A stretch of 64,000 bases of DNA from Ashinkailepas kermadecensis. Taxonomy: Eukaryota > Arthropoda > Thecostraca > Neolepadidae. Each line of letters begins with the position of its first letter. Within the stretch, counting starts at the first letter, position 1. Shown here in pieces: positions 1-11,080 of this stretch. The notes beneath the pieces were generated by a model. That model saw only the letters and a program-made list of their open reading frames with translations. It searched no databases and had not been told where the DNA came from. The translations under genes were made by a program, and so were the position numbers. The stretch is taken from positions 262,501 through 326,500 of the forward strand of contig JAOTOM010005145.1 in the NCBI GenBank assembly GCA_034440615.1, given 5' to 3'.

Positions 1-272
1 CGGCCGGTCGATCCCGTGCCGGGCCTGCGTCGGACGCCAGCTGAATGCAAATGACGCCGGCTGTCTGATCGCGTGAAGCGGTGGCGCCGTCGGCATCTCC
101 GCCAGCATCTCGGCCCGTCTGAACATTCCGCAGACGGTGGCCTCGTTCGCGGCTAGGGCTGCCTTTGCGCGGCCAGCTTGCCGCGGCGTCTCTGAATCCC
201 CGACGGCACCGGGCCGGCCGAGTCCGACCGACGCGCCGCCAGCCGTGCAATCCAGCGTTCACGATCTGGCGA
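1..272. other. Unassigned GC-rich sequence
   Basis: No gene, splice-framed exon or repeat is recognisable here. Short open frames exist on the plus strand, but they run straight into the adjacent 30-bp minisatellite and have no family motif. Confidence 0.5.
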
Positions 273-466
273 TGTGTGCCAACTCCGGGCAATGCAGCAC
301 GCCGTGTGACAACTCCGGGCAATGCAGCACGCCGTGTGACAACTCCGGGCAATGCAGCAAGCTGAATGCCAACTCGCAGCAATGCAGCAAGCTGTGTGCC
401 AACTCGGAGCAATACAGCAAGCTATGTGTCAACTCGGAGCAATACAGCAAGCTGTGTGCCAACTCA
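273..466. repeat. 30-bp minisatellite, about 6.5 units
   Basis: Units have the core ccaactcSgRgcaatRcagc and drift from left to right: the first three end in acgccgtgtga and later ones in aagctgtgtg. The period is a multiple of three, so the array is open in several frames. I take this as a by-product of composition and not as coding. Confidence 0.9.
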
Positions 467-2120
467 CGGTCGAGTTGCGGGTCCGTGGCACCGGTTGTGC
501 TGGTGACGGCCGTCAGTTAGATAGTCGCAAGTGGTTAGTCGCCCGACAGAGTCACCACGCGCTCAGTGTGACGTCGATCTCACCCTGATGGTCTCTTATG
601 AGTCTCAGGTTCTGAGAAGGCACTGATGTCTGGTAAGCCTGCGGTATACAGCCGCCGTCCCGCCGTGGGACTGGCCATCTCGCTGTCACTGTTCACGCCG
701 TTGTTGTTGTTGTTGTTGACAGGTGTGTTCCGTGCTGCGGCCTCTCAGACCGCCATCGGGTGTGCCGCGTCAGTCGGAGGACACCCGTTGTTTGGCCATA
801 CGGTGCGCTGCTTTATCAGTAGCGCCAGGGCTGCCGTGCCTGAGAGCTATTTTGGAGGTGCGATCGTTGAATCCGAAATGCCATCTTCCGTCCGGCGCGA
901 TTTTCCGTTGTTTTGTGCGTAAGTCAGCGGTGCGTGTTATGTCGAGTTGTATATCCAGAGGCCAGTATTAGTGCTTTTTTAACAAATGCTATGCATGCGT
1001 CACAGCGGCGAGCGATACAGTTCAGTGTATCCCCCGGTGACAGCTGACATCGACCAGGGTTTTGTTCAAATGCCGCGAAACATTCCACCACTTAAAAACT
1101 GAAGACACATTGATAGCGGCCAATGTTGTTTATAACTATATATCACTATTTGTTTCAGCGCAAGCACGCTACGACCTTTGGGCTGTGGAGACAGACGTGC
1201 GCGAAGTTCGTAGATGATAGATGCATTCTGAAATGGGCCGGTGATCAGGTGCACTGATCAGGTGTCGGTGCACCTTGCGAGCACCATAACCCAAACAGCT
1301 CCGACAACGCATGCATTATTAGCTGGCAGCATCTGTCAGCTTCAGCAGCCTATGTAGTAAGCCGGTGCACATCTGTTGTTCACACGGCTGCGCGCACTTG
1401 CTCGGTGCGCCCTGAATCACACGCTGAGTCAGTGGGCGGCGTCGCCGTCCCGTGTCGGTTCGGTGCTGCTCGCCGGGCGGGGTCAAACACATCCGCGCCG
1501 ATCGTGTGGACGGGCCACGGCCGCGCACAAAGGCACGCCTCTCTTCCGACGGGCTTAGCCAGGTTTTCGCTAACTGGCGTGTGTTAACTACATTTATTGT
1601 GGTAAGAAACCGGCAAGTTGGTAACGTGCGCCCGCTTCCCGACAACCGCTGTGTGAGGCTGCCAACGCAGCTAGGCAATTAATGGCAGTCGTTCTCACTA
1701 AGTTGTTGCGAATCCGCCCACGAACAGGAGCAGGTGAAACTTTGTTCAACCCGAATGAGGAACTGGTAGAAGTGAGAAAAAAGTGCGCTTCGAACTTTGC
1801 AAGTCGAGCGAAGGTTGTTGCAAGCTTGTGGCAAAACCTCTTCCGCTCCGGTTGGAGGTGCCGGGGGGGGATTGCTGGTGAGACCGGTGACAGTTCACAC
1901 CTGGTTAAGCTGTGAAGCTTGGCTCTGAGACACGGCGGTGCATGTCTGCCACACGCTAGAACTGCCACACGTGCTGGCTGATGTGCCGGCAGCCTCGAAA
2001 GAACTGCTTCCGCCACCGGCTGGTGGCATCGTATTCCCCAGTGTCGTTGAAGACCAAACTTCCTTGGGAACGCCCGTTAAATGGAGAAAGAAGAAGTGCA
2101 GCCGACCTTGGATGTTGCGA
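467..2120. other. Unassigned intergenic sequence
   Basis: No recognisable gene. Minor features are a short gttgtt run near 700, a GC-rich patch at 1380-1560 and a run of eight G at about 1862. Open frames on both strands are under 145 codons, overlap one another and show no domain. Confidence 0.45.
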
Positions 2121-2240
2121 ACATCGGTGTTTCGGGTGAACGATCACAGAGCATCGGTGTTTCGGGTGAACAGTCACAGAACATCGGTATTTCGGGTGAA
2201 CAATCACAGAGCATCGGTGTTTCGGGTGAACGGTCACAGA
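2121..2240. repeat. 30-bp minisatellite, 4 units
   Basis: Four head-to-tail 30-bp units with the core atcggtgtttcgggtgaac and a variable acgatcacag-type end. Differences between units are single substitutions, which suggests recent expansion. Confidence 0.92.
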
Positions 2241-2341
2241 GCTGGTCAGCTGCAGACGAGGCAGAAGTAGGCAGTTCTGGGACTTTCTGGGATGTTGCAA
2301 AATTGCAGGAAAATATAGGCGTGATTACACCAGTTGAATTA

Positions 2342-2547
2342 TGAGATGTAATGCCGCGCTAACTGTGCACCATGTGCTGGTGGCGTGCCCAGCATATACG
2401 GAAGAACGTAGGCGTCACTTCGGATATGATGCTAATACTCTGAAGTTGGACGACTTGTTGGGAAATGATTCCCGATTTATCCACAACAGAGCGGTTTTGT
2501 GCCTCCTTGCCGATATAGGATTTGAAGTAATATACACACCTTCCTAG
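2342..2547 (+). pseudogene. LINE ORF2 C-terminal fragment
   Basis: About 67 codons matching the end of the ORF2 proteins at 36,150-36,372 and 7,250-7,433. Shared landmarks are a T-V-x-H-x-L core followed by C-P, the motif E-R-R-R-H-F-G, and an ending of the form V-I-Y. The endonuclease, reverse transcriptase and RNase H domains are all missing, so this is a dead fragment. Confidence 0.85.
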
Positions 2548-2695
2548 CTGATAATTTGCTTCCCCAGATATGTTCTGTTAAGCGCTCTTCATATGTGACA
2601 ACCTGATGTGATTAAGCAAGCTTGTTATGGGTGCAATATAACCCACTGGGGTTGACGCACCCTAAAACCCCAATAATCAATCAATCAATCAATCA
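2342..2695 (+). mobile_element. 5'-truncated I-type LINE copy with target-site duplication
   Basis: This is the 3' end of a non-LTR retrotransposon. It starts within the C-terminal cysteine motif of ORF2, continues through the stop at 2545-2547 and a 3' UTR, and ends in (AATC)n. A 13-bp direct repeat, accagttgaatta, flanks it at 2329-2341 and 2696-2708, which fixes the insertion. The 3' UTR hairpin at 2629-2662 has a GGGTGC/GCACCC stem, a variant of the stem in the other LINE copies. The 5' truncation is typical of target-primed reverse transcription. Confidence 0.9.
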
Positions 2696-2708
2696 ACCAG
2701 TTGAATTA

Positions 2709-3235
2709 GTGAGAATGCATGGTGGTATTATGTAGCAGTACCCGAGAGCGTCAGCTTACCCTTACCTCTGCTCCATTAACCACATCCACATCCTTTTTTA
2801 TATTTGTATCCTCTTCTTATTTTCTGGAGCCCGATAAAAGGTATCACTTCAACATTCCTCTCTTGCCTATTGAAACCCTTGCTTCCATACCGGTGGCAAA
2901 CGTATTGTCAATTAGTTTGGGGTCATTTGATAGACCCATAGCATATTTATGACCTATGCACATGAGCATTCAGATTCAGAGTATTTAGAAGGCTAGGTCG
3001 TGCTTTGTCGCTGCGGGACCATTATCGAGTGCGAGCACGTTATGTGCCGTTCGTGTGTTTAGGACCCAGGCCCATGAATATTTAAGCTTTGAAAGATGTA
3101 GAAGGCGACATCGTGTGTTGTCGCCTCGATATAATTATCGAGTGCGTTTCAGGGTTAGCTCAGTCTCCCCTGAAATCGAATGGGACTTTCCTTACTTGAC
3201 ATCCCCGTAGCTGAGTAAACTGATGTTCCCAGTGT
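2709..3235. other. Unassigned AT-richer spacer
   Basis: A spacer between the truncated LINE and the 23-bp satellite. I recognise no gene and no repeat in it. Confidence 0.5.
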
Positions 3236-5425
3236 CCGGTGTAGAGACGGTGTCTGGCCCTGTGTAGTGACGGTGTCTGGGCCGGTGTAGTGACGGTGTG
3301 TGGGCCGGTGTAGTGATGGTGTCTGGCCCGGTGTAGTGGCGGTGTCTGGGCTGGTGGTGACGGTGTGTGGCCCGGTGTAGTGACGGTGTGTGGGCCCGTG
3401 TAGTGACGGTGTCTGGCCCTGTGTAGTGACGGTGTCTGGCCCGGTGTAGTGACGGTGTGTGGGCCGGTGTAGTGATGGTGTCTGGTCGGTGTAGTGGCGG
3501 TGTCTGGTTGTAGTGACGGTGTGTGGCTCGGTGTAGTGACGGTGTCTGGTCCTGTGTAGTGACGGTGTGTGGGCCCGTGTAGTGACGGTGTCTGGGCCGG
3601 TGTAGTGACGGTGTCTGGGCCGGTGTAGTGACGGTGTCTGGGCCGGTGTAGTGACGGTGTGTGGCCCGGTGTAGTGACGGTGTCTGGGCCGGTGTAGTGA
3701 CGGTGTCTGGCCCGGTGTAGTGACGGTGTCTGGGCCGGTGTAGTGACGGTGTCTGGGCCGGTGTAGTGATGGTGTCTGGCCCGGTGTAGTGGCGGTGTCT
3801 GGTCCTGTGTAGTGACGGTGTCTGGCTCGGTGTAGTGACGGTGTCTGGTCCTGTGTAGTGACGGTGTGTGGGCCCGTGTAGTGACGGTGTCTGGGCCGGT
3901 GTAGTGACGGTGTGTGGGCCCGTGTAGTGACGGTGTCTGGGCCGGTGTAGTGACGGTGTGTGGCTCGGTGTAGTGACGGTGTGTGGGCCGGTGTAGTGAC
4001 GGTGTCTGGCCCGGTGTAGTGACGGTGTGTGGGCCCGTGTAGTGACGGTGTCTGGCCCGGTGTAGTGACGGTGTGTGGCCCGGTGTAGTGACGGTGTCTG
4101 GCCCTGTGTAGTGACGGTGTCTGGCCCGGTGTAGTGACGGTGTGTGGGCCGGTGTAGTGACGGTGTGTGGCTCGGTGTAGTGGCGGTGTCTGGTCCTGTG
4201 TAGTGACGGTGTGTGGCTCGGTGTAGTGACGGTGTGTGGGCCGGTGTAGTGACGGTGTCTGGGCCGGTGTAGTGATGGTGTCTGGGCCGGTGTAGTGACG
4301 GTGTGTGGGCCGGTGTAGTGACGGTGTCTGGGCCGGTGTAGTGACGGTGTGTGGCTCGGTGTAGTGACGGTGTGTGGCTCGTGTAGTGACGGTGTGTGGG
4401 CCGGTGTAGTGACGGTGTGTGGGCCGGTGTAGTGACGGTGTCTGGGCCGGTGTAGTGATGGTGTCTGGGCCGGTGTAGTGACGGTGTGTGGCTCGGTGTA
4501 GTGACGGTGTAGTGACGGTGTCTGGGCCGGTGTAGTGACGGTGTGTGGCTCGGTGTAGTGACGGTGTGTGGCTCGGTGTAGTGACGGTGTCTGGCCCGGT
4601 GTAGTGACGGTGTGTGGGCCCGTGTAGTGACGGTGTCTGGCCCGGTGTAGTGACGGTGTCTGGCCCTGTGTAGTGATGGTGTCTGGCCCTGTGTAGTGAC
4701 GGTGTGTGGCTCGGTGTAGTGACGGTGTGTGGGCCGGTGTAGTGACGGTGTGTGGCCCGGTGTAGTGACGGTGTCTGGCCCGGTGTAGTGACGGTGTCTG
4801 GCCCTGTGTAGTGACGGTGTGTGGCTCGGTGTAGTGACGGTGTCTGGTCCTGTGTAGTGACGGTGTGTGGCTCGGTGTAGTGACGGTGTCTGGCCCTGTG
4901 TAGTGACGGTGTGTGGCTCGGTGTAGTGACGGTGTCTGGTCCGGTGTAGTGACGGTGTCTGGCCCTGTGTAGTGACGGTGTCTGGCTCGGTGTAGTGACG
5001 GTGTCTGGGCCGGTGTAGTGATGGTGTCTGGGCCGGTGTAGTGGTGGTGTCTGGGCCGGTGTAGTGATGGTGTCTGGTCCGGTGTAGTGGTGGTGTCTGG
5101 GCCGGTGTAGTGACGGTGTCTGGCCCGGTGTAGTGACGGTGTCTGGCCCTGTGTAGTGATGGTGTCTGGCCCGGTGTAGTGACGGTGTCTGGCCCGGTGT
5201 AGTGACGGTGTCTGGCTCGGTGTAGTGACGGTGTCTGGGCCGGTGTAGTGATGGTGTCTGGTCCGGTGTAGTGGTGGTGTCTGGGCCGGTGTAGCGACTG
5301 TGTCTGGGCCGGTGTAGTGGTGGTGTCTGGTCCGGTGTAGTGGCGGTGTCTGGTCCTGTGTAGTGATGGTGTCTGGGCCGGTGTAGTGGCGGTGTCTGGG
5401 CCGGTGTAGTGGTGGTGTCTGGTCG
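3236..5425. repeat. 23-bp satellite, roughly 94 units
   Basis: Head-to-tail 23-bp units built on gtagtgacggtgt, then ctgggccggt, ctggcccggt, gtgggccggt, gtggctcggt, ctggccctgt or similar. Variants recur in runs, which hints at higher-order structure. Each unit lacks stop trinucleotides on the minus strand and the period is not a multiple of three, so all three minus frames stay open for over 2 kb and make an artefactual 825-codon reading frame. The right-hand 500 bp is more diverged (gtggtggt variants). Confidence 0.95.
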
Positions 5426-6047
5426 GGTCTTGTGATGAACACTATCTGTTGAACCACTATCTGACAGTTCCAGTTCGACTGCGAACGTTCCGTGCCCTGC
5501 GGCACCCACTGACCTTGCGATAATCAGCTTGACAAGGTCGAAACAGTTAACACAGTTATGCTCGTCTATAGGATGGGAGCTATGCTCCGTCTCGCTGCAT
5601 TTCCTGATGTCCAATTGGTTGACGTGGCCCATGCCATGGTGGGCTGGACTGGTGCAAACACATTCGACATACCGCGGTGGTGATCTGATTCTGCTGTACT
5701 TGGCCTCTCGAAGACCCGTGTCTGTTCTTAATCTCAGCCGTCTGCCTTCTCGGCTTCTCTAAGGCCTGTGTCTGTTCTTAATCTCAGCCGTCTGTCTCGT
5801 TATCCTCAAATATATGGCTCTTAGTTTCTTCTGCTCGGTGCAGAAGAAACGGAAGTGTCGCCAGTGCTTGCTAATTTACACCGCACGAGTCTGCCAGCAA
5901 GCGATGTTTGGAACCGACCCGCGTTCCAACCCCTGAAGTTGTGACGTCACGTATTGAACTGCCGTCAGCTGCGCGCGGTCGAGTTTTACCCAGTCCGGAC
6001 ATTTTTATCTGTGACGCCGTAAATACCGGGCCTTTGAATATTTAACG
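5426..6047. other. Spacer with a 50-bp tandem duplication
   Basis: No gene recognised. A block ending gttcttaatctcagccgtct occurs twice, 50 bp apart, at about 5718 and 5768. On the minus strand 5440-5632 is open and continues in frame into the satellite; it has no recognisable domain. Confidence 0.5.
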
Positions 6048-7027
6048 CGTTCAAGGTCGTCACACCTCTCCACCGTTCAAGGTCGTCACACCTCTCCACC
6101 GTTCAAGGTCGTCACACCTCTCCACCGTTCAAGGTCGTCACACCTCTCCACCGTTCAGGTCGTCACACCTCTCCACCGTTCAAGGTCGTCCCACCTCTCC
6201 ACCGTTCAGGTCGTCGCACCTCTCCACCGTTCAGGTCGTCACACCTTCCACCGTTCAAGGTCGTCACACCTCTCCACCGTTCAGGTGGTCACACCTTCCA
6301 CCGTTCAGGTCGTCACACCTCTCCACCGTTCGGTCGTCACACCTTCCACCGTTCAAGGTCGTCACACCTCTCCACCGTTCAAGGTCGTCACACCTATCCA
6401 CCGTTCAAGGTCGTCACACTCTCCACCGTTCAAGGTGGTCACACCTCTCCACCGTTCAAGGTCGTCACACCTCTCCACCGTTCAAGGTGGTCACACCTCT
6501 CCACCGTTCAAGGTCGTCACACCTCTCCACCGTTCAAGGTCGTCACACCTCTCCACCGTTCAAGGTCGTCACACCTCTCCACCGTTCAAGGTCGTCACAC
6601 CTCTCCACCGTTCAAGGTCGTCACACCTCTCCACCGTTCAAGGTCGTCACACCTCTCCACCGTTCAAGGTCGTCACACCTCTCCACCGTTCAAGGTGGTC
6701 ACACCTCTCCACCGTTCAAGGTCGTCACACCTCTCCACCGTTCAAGGTCGTCACACCTCTCCACCGTTCAAGGTCGTCACACCTCTCCACCGTTCAAGGT
6801 CGTCACACCTCTCCACCGTTCAAGGTCGTCACACCTCTCCACCGTTCAAGGTCGTCACACCTCTCCACCGTTCAAGGTCGTCACACCTCTCCACCGTTCA
6901 AGGTCGTCACACCTCTCCACCGTTCAAGGTCGTCACACCTCTCCACCGTTCAAGGTCGTCACACCTCTCCACCGTTCAAGGTGGTCACACCTCTCCACCG
7001 TTCAAGGTCGTCACACCTCTCCACCGT
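6048..7027. repeat. 26-bp minisatellite, about 38 units
   Basis: Units are gttcaaggtcgtcacacctc followed by tccacc. The first ten or so units carry single-base deletions, while the rest are nearly identical with occasional gtggtc for gtcgtc. This gradient suggests expansion or homogenisation from the right-hand side. No unit has a plus-strand stop trinucleotide, so all plus frames are open. Confidence 0.95.
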
Positions 7028-7035
7028 GCGCTTTG

Positions 7036-7433
7036 CACGCTTTGCTGACCAATCAGCAAAGCGTGCTGCGCGGTGCCGATACACCCGTGTGCTGCCTCTC
7101 CCAGCAGCACACCTCGGCCAGACAATCAATGGTCAATCAAAGACAATGGTCCTCGCCAGGATGCGGATTGGACACACCTATGCCACCCACGGCTACCTAC
7201 TGCGGAATGAGGAGAGACCAATTTGTACTTGTTGTGATATCCCACTAACAGTGCGACATGTTCTTAAGGTGTGCCCTCGTTTCTCAGCCCAACGACGACG
7301 ATACTTTGGAAGAGAGGTGTCCACGCTGACGATGGCAAATATTCTAGGTGATGAGTCGCGTGTGGTTCAGAGCGGACGACTATTCGAGTTTCTCTCACAA
7401 ATACCATTTGCTGTCATCTATCCAGGGAGGTAA
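7036..7433 (+). pseudogene. LINE ORF2 C-terminal fragment fused in frame to a minisatellite
   Basis: This is the remnant of ORF2 in the truncated LINE. It includes a C-x2-C-x7-H-x4-C cysteine motif near 7232-7276 and an E-V-[ST]-type tail. The upstream 26-bp array is open in this frame, so the two read as one 382-codon frame; that fusion is accidental. No catalytic domain remains. Confidence 0.82.
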
Positions 7434-7595
7434 AGGCACTGCACTGGTTTGAGCATGGTAAATTCACCCTACATTTGGAAGTAAAACTGGCCAGAACCTG
7501 AAACCTAGGTAGAAAGGAACACTGTTATGGGCGCTATATGATCAACATGGTCGACGCGCCCTAAAGCCCAAATAACTAACTAACTAACTAATCCA
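7036..7595 (+). mobile_element. 5'-truncated, internally deleted I-type LINE copy
   Basis: Coding similarity starts at the end of the RNase H domain (A-D-x-x-A-K-R-A-A), skips about 40 codons present in the 36-kb copy, then resumes at R-I-G-H-T-Y-A-T-H-G and the C-terminal cysteine motif, with a stop at 7431-7433. The 3' UTR hairpin is at 7529-7561 (GGGCGC/GCGCCC) and the tail is (AACT)n. I could not find a convincing target-site duplication; the left flank is the 26-bp array. Confidence 0.88.
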
Positions 7596-7599
7596 GTTA

Positions 7600-8876
7600 C
7601 GGCCAAATAGCCGCTGGTGGCTTCTAAAGTGGACTACAACCGACTCTATTATTCAGACCATGAGCTCTGTCGCCGTCTTCGTGTAGTGGCGTTCTTTCGC
7701 TGCCTTCTCCTTTGACTTGGCATCCATTACCGCGGGTGCCTGTTGATTTATTCCCATTGCCAGATCCATTCCCACAGGTGCATAGAAAGCTTCGCGATTT
7801 TAGAATGATGCTCTCCTGACGTAAATCATAAGTTTTCGAGTGAACTGAAGTGCTTACATCAGAATTCTGTTTTTTCTCATAATTTCGCACAAAGTGAAAC
7901 AATGGATCTTTTCTATCCGACATACAGCGGCCCACTATCATTCATATAGACCGACCGGCAAACAATTAATTTACTGATTCGGAAGTCCAATTCAACAGCC
8001 AGTATCCCGGAGACATAAATGATGTGGGCCATCCTCTGATCGCAGAATGGCGCGCCACATCCCTGGCAGCAAGCATTTCAATGACATAATTTGTGCTTTC
8101 ACGATCCTAGTACAACAATTCCAACATGTTTTCCCGTACATAGTGTGTCAGATGTAGCAGTGTTTCATCAACGAACATCATTAGGACATACTTTACACTT
8201 CTTAATCACACTGATATCAAGCGAATGCCGTTTATGCACATGGTGTACATATGGCGATATCGGGCGTATAATCTCTCCTTGGCACGATGCGAGCATACCG
8301 GACATTTTATTTCAGAGGATTTCCCCAGCAGTATAGAAGATGACATTACTTCCTTATCTCCTCATAAGCACATAGTCTATGCGAGCTTGCTATGAAATAC
8401 AAGATATGTATATGGATTTCTTAAGAGCATATACTCTTTCACAAAACTCACTTCTGCAGAACACTAATCAGGCAGAAGGATAGCGTTATCAGATGCTGAT
8501 GTTACTGCAATGCAACCTTCTGTCTTCCTTTTCTATGGAATGTCGTGGTCAGTTGCAGAGGTTTCTTGGAAATCACATTTCACACGAATTCATTTTACAT
8601 TCGAAAGTTTTTGGAGGCCAAACGCAAACAACAAAGCCGCGTCATCACTATGCGATATGTGATCTAATCTGCCAAGATCATTACCTTGGGAGCTAATCCC
8701 CAGCAGCCAATGCCCATCTAGTTGACGGACGTGGGCCGCCGACCTGCTGCCGTTGGTTCCCAATATGTCCACCTGCTTGTTGCTAGTCTGTTGTTAAAAC
8801 AATGTGTTGCATTGCAAAGTGCCAATTAACTCAACGGCAATCCAACACAGTAAGAACCATTGCTGTCTCAATGGTT
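7600..8876. other. Unassigned AT-richer single-copy sequence
   Basis: Lower GC than its surroundings and free of tandem repeats, so it may be older unique DNA. No protein family is recognised. A minus-strand stretch at 8685-8772 has exon-like boundaries, but its sequence matches nothing I know. Confidence 0.45.
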
Positions 8877-9054
8877 CAAGGAGTACATGGAAGTCGTGCT
8901 TTCATGTACATGTACCTATCTTACCCTTCAAGGAGTGCATGAAAGCCGTGCTTTCATGTACATGTACCTATCTAACCCTTCAAGGAGTGCATGAAAGCCG
9001 TGCTTTCATGTACATGTACCTATCTAACCCTTCAAGGAGTACATGAAAGCCGTG
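8877..9054. repeat. 52-bp tandem repeat, about 3.5 units
   Basis: Units contain aaggagtgcatgaaagccgt followed by the self-complementary catgtacatg. Units 2 and 3 are almost identical. Confidence 0.9.
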
Positions 9055-9221
9055 CTTCAGAGATCGCCCGTACGTCAGCGGTGCCCAATGTCAACAGAAA
9101 TGATCAGAAGTTCCTTCAGTGCCGTTGCTAGATGATTATTGTAGTTGGTACCCCCGTTAAGTTCAAATGGCTAAATGGACCCTGACGTGGATCCGGGCGT
9201 GCCGTCGTGAGTGTGTCAAAT

Positions 9222-9555
9222 ACTCTGGCCCGGTGTTGTAACGGTGTCTGTTACTCTGGCCCGGTATAGTGACGGTGGCTGCTACTCTGGGCCGGTGTTG
9301 TAACGGTGTCTGTTACTCTGGGCCGGTGTAGTGACGGTGGCTGTTACTCTGACCCGGTGCAGTGACGGTATATGTTACCCTGGCCCGGTGTCGTAACGTT
9401 ATCTGTTACTCTGTCCCGGTATAGTGACGGTGGCTGCTACTCTGGGCCGGTGTTGTAACGGTGTCTGTTACTCTGGCCCGGTATAGTGACGGTGGCTGTT
9501 ACTCTGGGCCGTTGTAGTATCAGTGTCTGTTGCTCTGGCCCGGTATAGTGACGGT
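9222..9555. repeat. 31-bp minisatellite related to the 23-bp satellite
   Basis: About 11 units of tctggcccggtRtagtgacg plus gtggctgYtac. The core cccggtgtagtgacggtg matches the 23-bp satellite at 3.2-5.4 kb, so the two arrays share ancestry. A hAT-like element interrupts the array, which resumes at 10,915. Confidence 0.88.
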
Positions 9556-10053
9556 CACTGGCGGATCCAGGGGGGCCATTCCGGCCATGCCCCCCCCAAG
9601 CGCTTCAAAGGGGGGCCATAGTGTCTTTTGCCCCCCCCCCGCCCCCAAACCAACAAAAGTAAACTAAATTAAAATGCAGTAGCCTTTGCTGAGGTAAAAA
9701 AATAGCGTTCCGGGTGAAATAATCTCCAATTTTAAAGGTATTTTGTTATAATTGTTTGGAAGCACAATATGGTAGCATAGTAGATTCTGACACATCGAGG
9801 GTTCTATGCTGTTGAAGTTCTGCTTACATCAAAAGATGACGAAATCAGCAGTTTCATTATTCCTTCGTCAGATAGGTTCATGAAGTTTGTTTAGCCAGTA
9901 AGGGGCAAGCGGACCCAGTGAGCCAGATTTCGAAAGCGGAATTTGAACAGGATGTTTTGTGCGAGTGACCAGTTGAGCCCAGTTGAGCAGCATGTTTCGT
10001 ATGTTGGTGTTGGGGCAAGGCCATATAGCCATATAGGTGTTGGGGTTGCTAAG

Positions 10054-10106
10054 ATGAAGAGACAGGCTACATTGACTGATTTTTTCAAGAAGAATAGCAA
10101 GAGGAG
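10054..10106 (+). pseudogene. hAT-type transposase first coding exon
   Basis: The ATG opens an M-K-R-Q-A-T-L-T-D-F-F peptide followed by lysine-rich residues, and the frame reaches a good donor (gag|gtatgt) at 10,106. Many ZMYM/TTF-type hAT transposases start with this kind of basic residue plus L-x-x-F-F segment. QATLTDFF also fits the PCNA-interacting (PIP) box Q-x-x-L-x-x-F-F. No downstream exon remains before the second element copy, so the gene is broken. The family call rests only on this short motif and the element termini. Confidence 0.5.
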
Positions 10107-10231
10107 GTATGTATTTATATCCTGAATAAGAGATAACTGGTGGGTTTGCATGTAGGAGAGATTCGGGTGGTAGGACCGGGCTATCAAAGTTTAAGGGTAT
10201 CTACCAGACAAGTTTTACACATACCCTCATG

Positions 10232-10914
10232 CACTGGCGGATCCAGGGAGGGGCCATTCCGGCCATGCCCCCCCGAAGCGCTTAAAAGGGGGGCCATGGT
10301 GTCTTTTGGCCCCCCGAAACCAACAGAAGTCAACTAAATAAAAATGCAGTAACCTTTGCTGAGGTTAAAAAATAGCGTCTGGATGAAAGAATCTCCAATT
10401 TTAAAGGATTTTTATATATAATTGTTTGGAAGCCAGTATAGTAGCATAGTAGATTCTGACACACATCGAGGGTTCCATGCTGATCAAGTTCTGCTTACAG
10501 CAAGAGTTGACAAAATCGGATCCGCCAGTGTCCACGTTCACGAACGTTGACGTGGTACAAGACGTTGAACGTGAACGCGAACGTTTTGGTAAACAAGAAC
10601 AAAAATCCGGTAACATAGAAACGGTGCAGGTAGGCTGGGGCCCCTACACAGTAAATTATGTTGTCAATTATTATTTTACTTTTTATTTTATTTTAATTTT
10701 TATTATTATTTTTAAAATGTGCCCCTTTGCCAAATAGTGGTCGAAATCCGGTGGTTTTAACCAAAAATAGTGGGAGAATGGGCATCCTCCAAATCCGTTC
10801 GACCCCTCCCCTGATGCAATTCCTAGGTACGCCACTGGGGGAGGGGAGGGGGGGGCTGACGCCGAAAACCGAAAGTTCCCCCCCCCCCAAACCGGTGGGC
10901 TAGATCCGCCAGTG
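10232..10914. mobile_element. Second hAT-like copy joined inside the composite element
   Basis: It begins with a complete left end (cactggcggatccaggg) and repeats the first ~300 bp of the outer element with about 10 percent difference: the gcgctt/gggggcc block, cctttgctgagg and gattctgacac. It runs to the shared right end. An internal ggatccgccagtg at about 10,519 is a subterminal copy of the terminal repeat. The 8 bp to its left (ccctcatg) do not match its right flank, so it is not a simple nested insertion. Confidence 0.7.
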
Positions 10915-11080
10915 GTGACGGTGGCTGTTACTCTAGCCCGGTTGTGAGTGTGTGGGGGCCGGTGTGTGACGGTGTGGCCCGGTGTGTGACGGTGTTGGGC
11001 GGTGTGGTTCTGGCCCGGTGTAGTGACGGTGTGTGGCCCGGTGTAGTGACGGTGTCTCTTACTCTGGGTCGGTGTCGTGA
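10915..11080. repeat. Continuation of the 31-bp/23-bp repeat family
   Basis: Degenerate cccggtgtgtgacggtgt units that resume right after the hAT-like element. The array ends in a perfect inverted repeat at 11,058-11,094. Confidence 0.8.

Larger units (their letters stand above)
9556..10914. mobile_element. hAT-like DNA transposon, composite and non-autonomous
   Basis: The element starts cactggcggatccagg and ends ctagatccgccagtg, so it has terminal inverted repeats with cactggcggatc on both sides. The 8-bp flanks are identical (gtgacggt at 9548-9555 and 10,915-10,922), as expected for hAT or P superfamilies. The host DNA is a tandem repeat containing this 8-mer, so the match alone is weaker evidence than usual. 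A second left end begins at 10,232, so two related copies are joined. The coding region is reduced to a first exon at 10,054. The third TIR base (C) differs from the usual hAT consensus, so the superfamily is not certain. Confidence 0.75.

Noticed and set aside
3155..5632. Minus-strand open frames of 781-825 codons
   Set aside because: They are translations of the 23-bp satellite. The unit has no stop trinucleotide on that strand and its length is not a multiple of three, so all three frames are open. No domain, and low-complexity HYTGPDT-type repeats only.
6285..7433. 382-codon plus-strand frame
   Set aside because: A 26-bp minisatellite read through into a truncated LINE ORF2. The fusion is accidental and has no plausible start.
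8685..8772. Minus-strand exon-like segment (cag acceptor, aag|gtaatg donor, 29 open codons)
   Set aside because: A single short candidate with no homology I recognise and no partner exon in reach. Splice-like flanks are common by chance.
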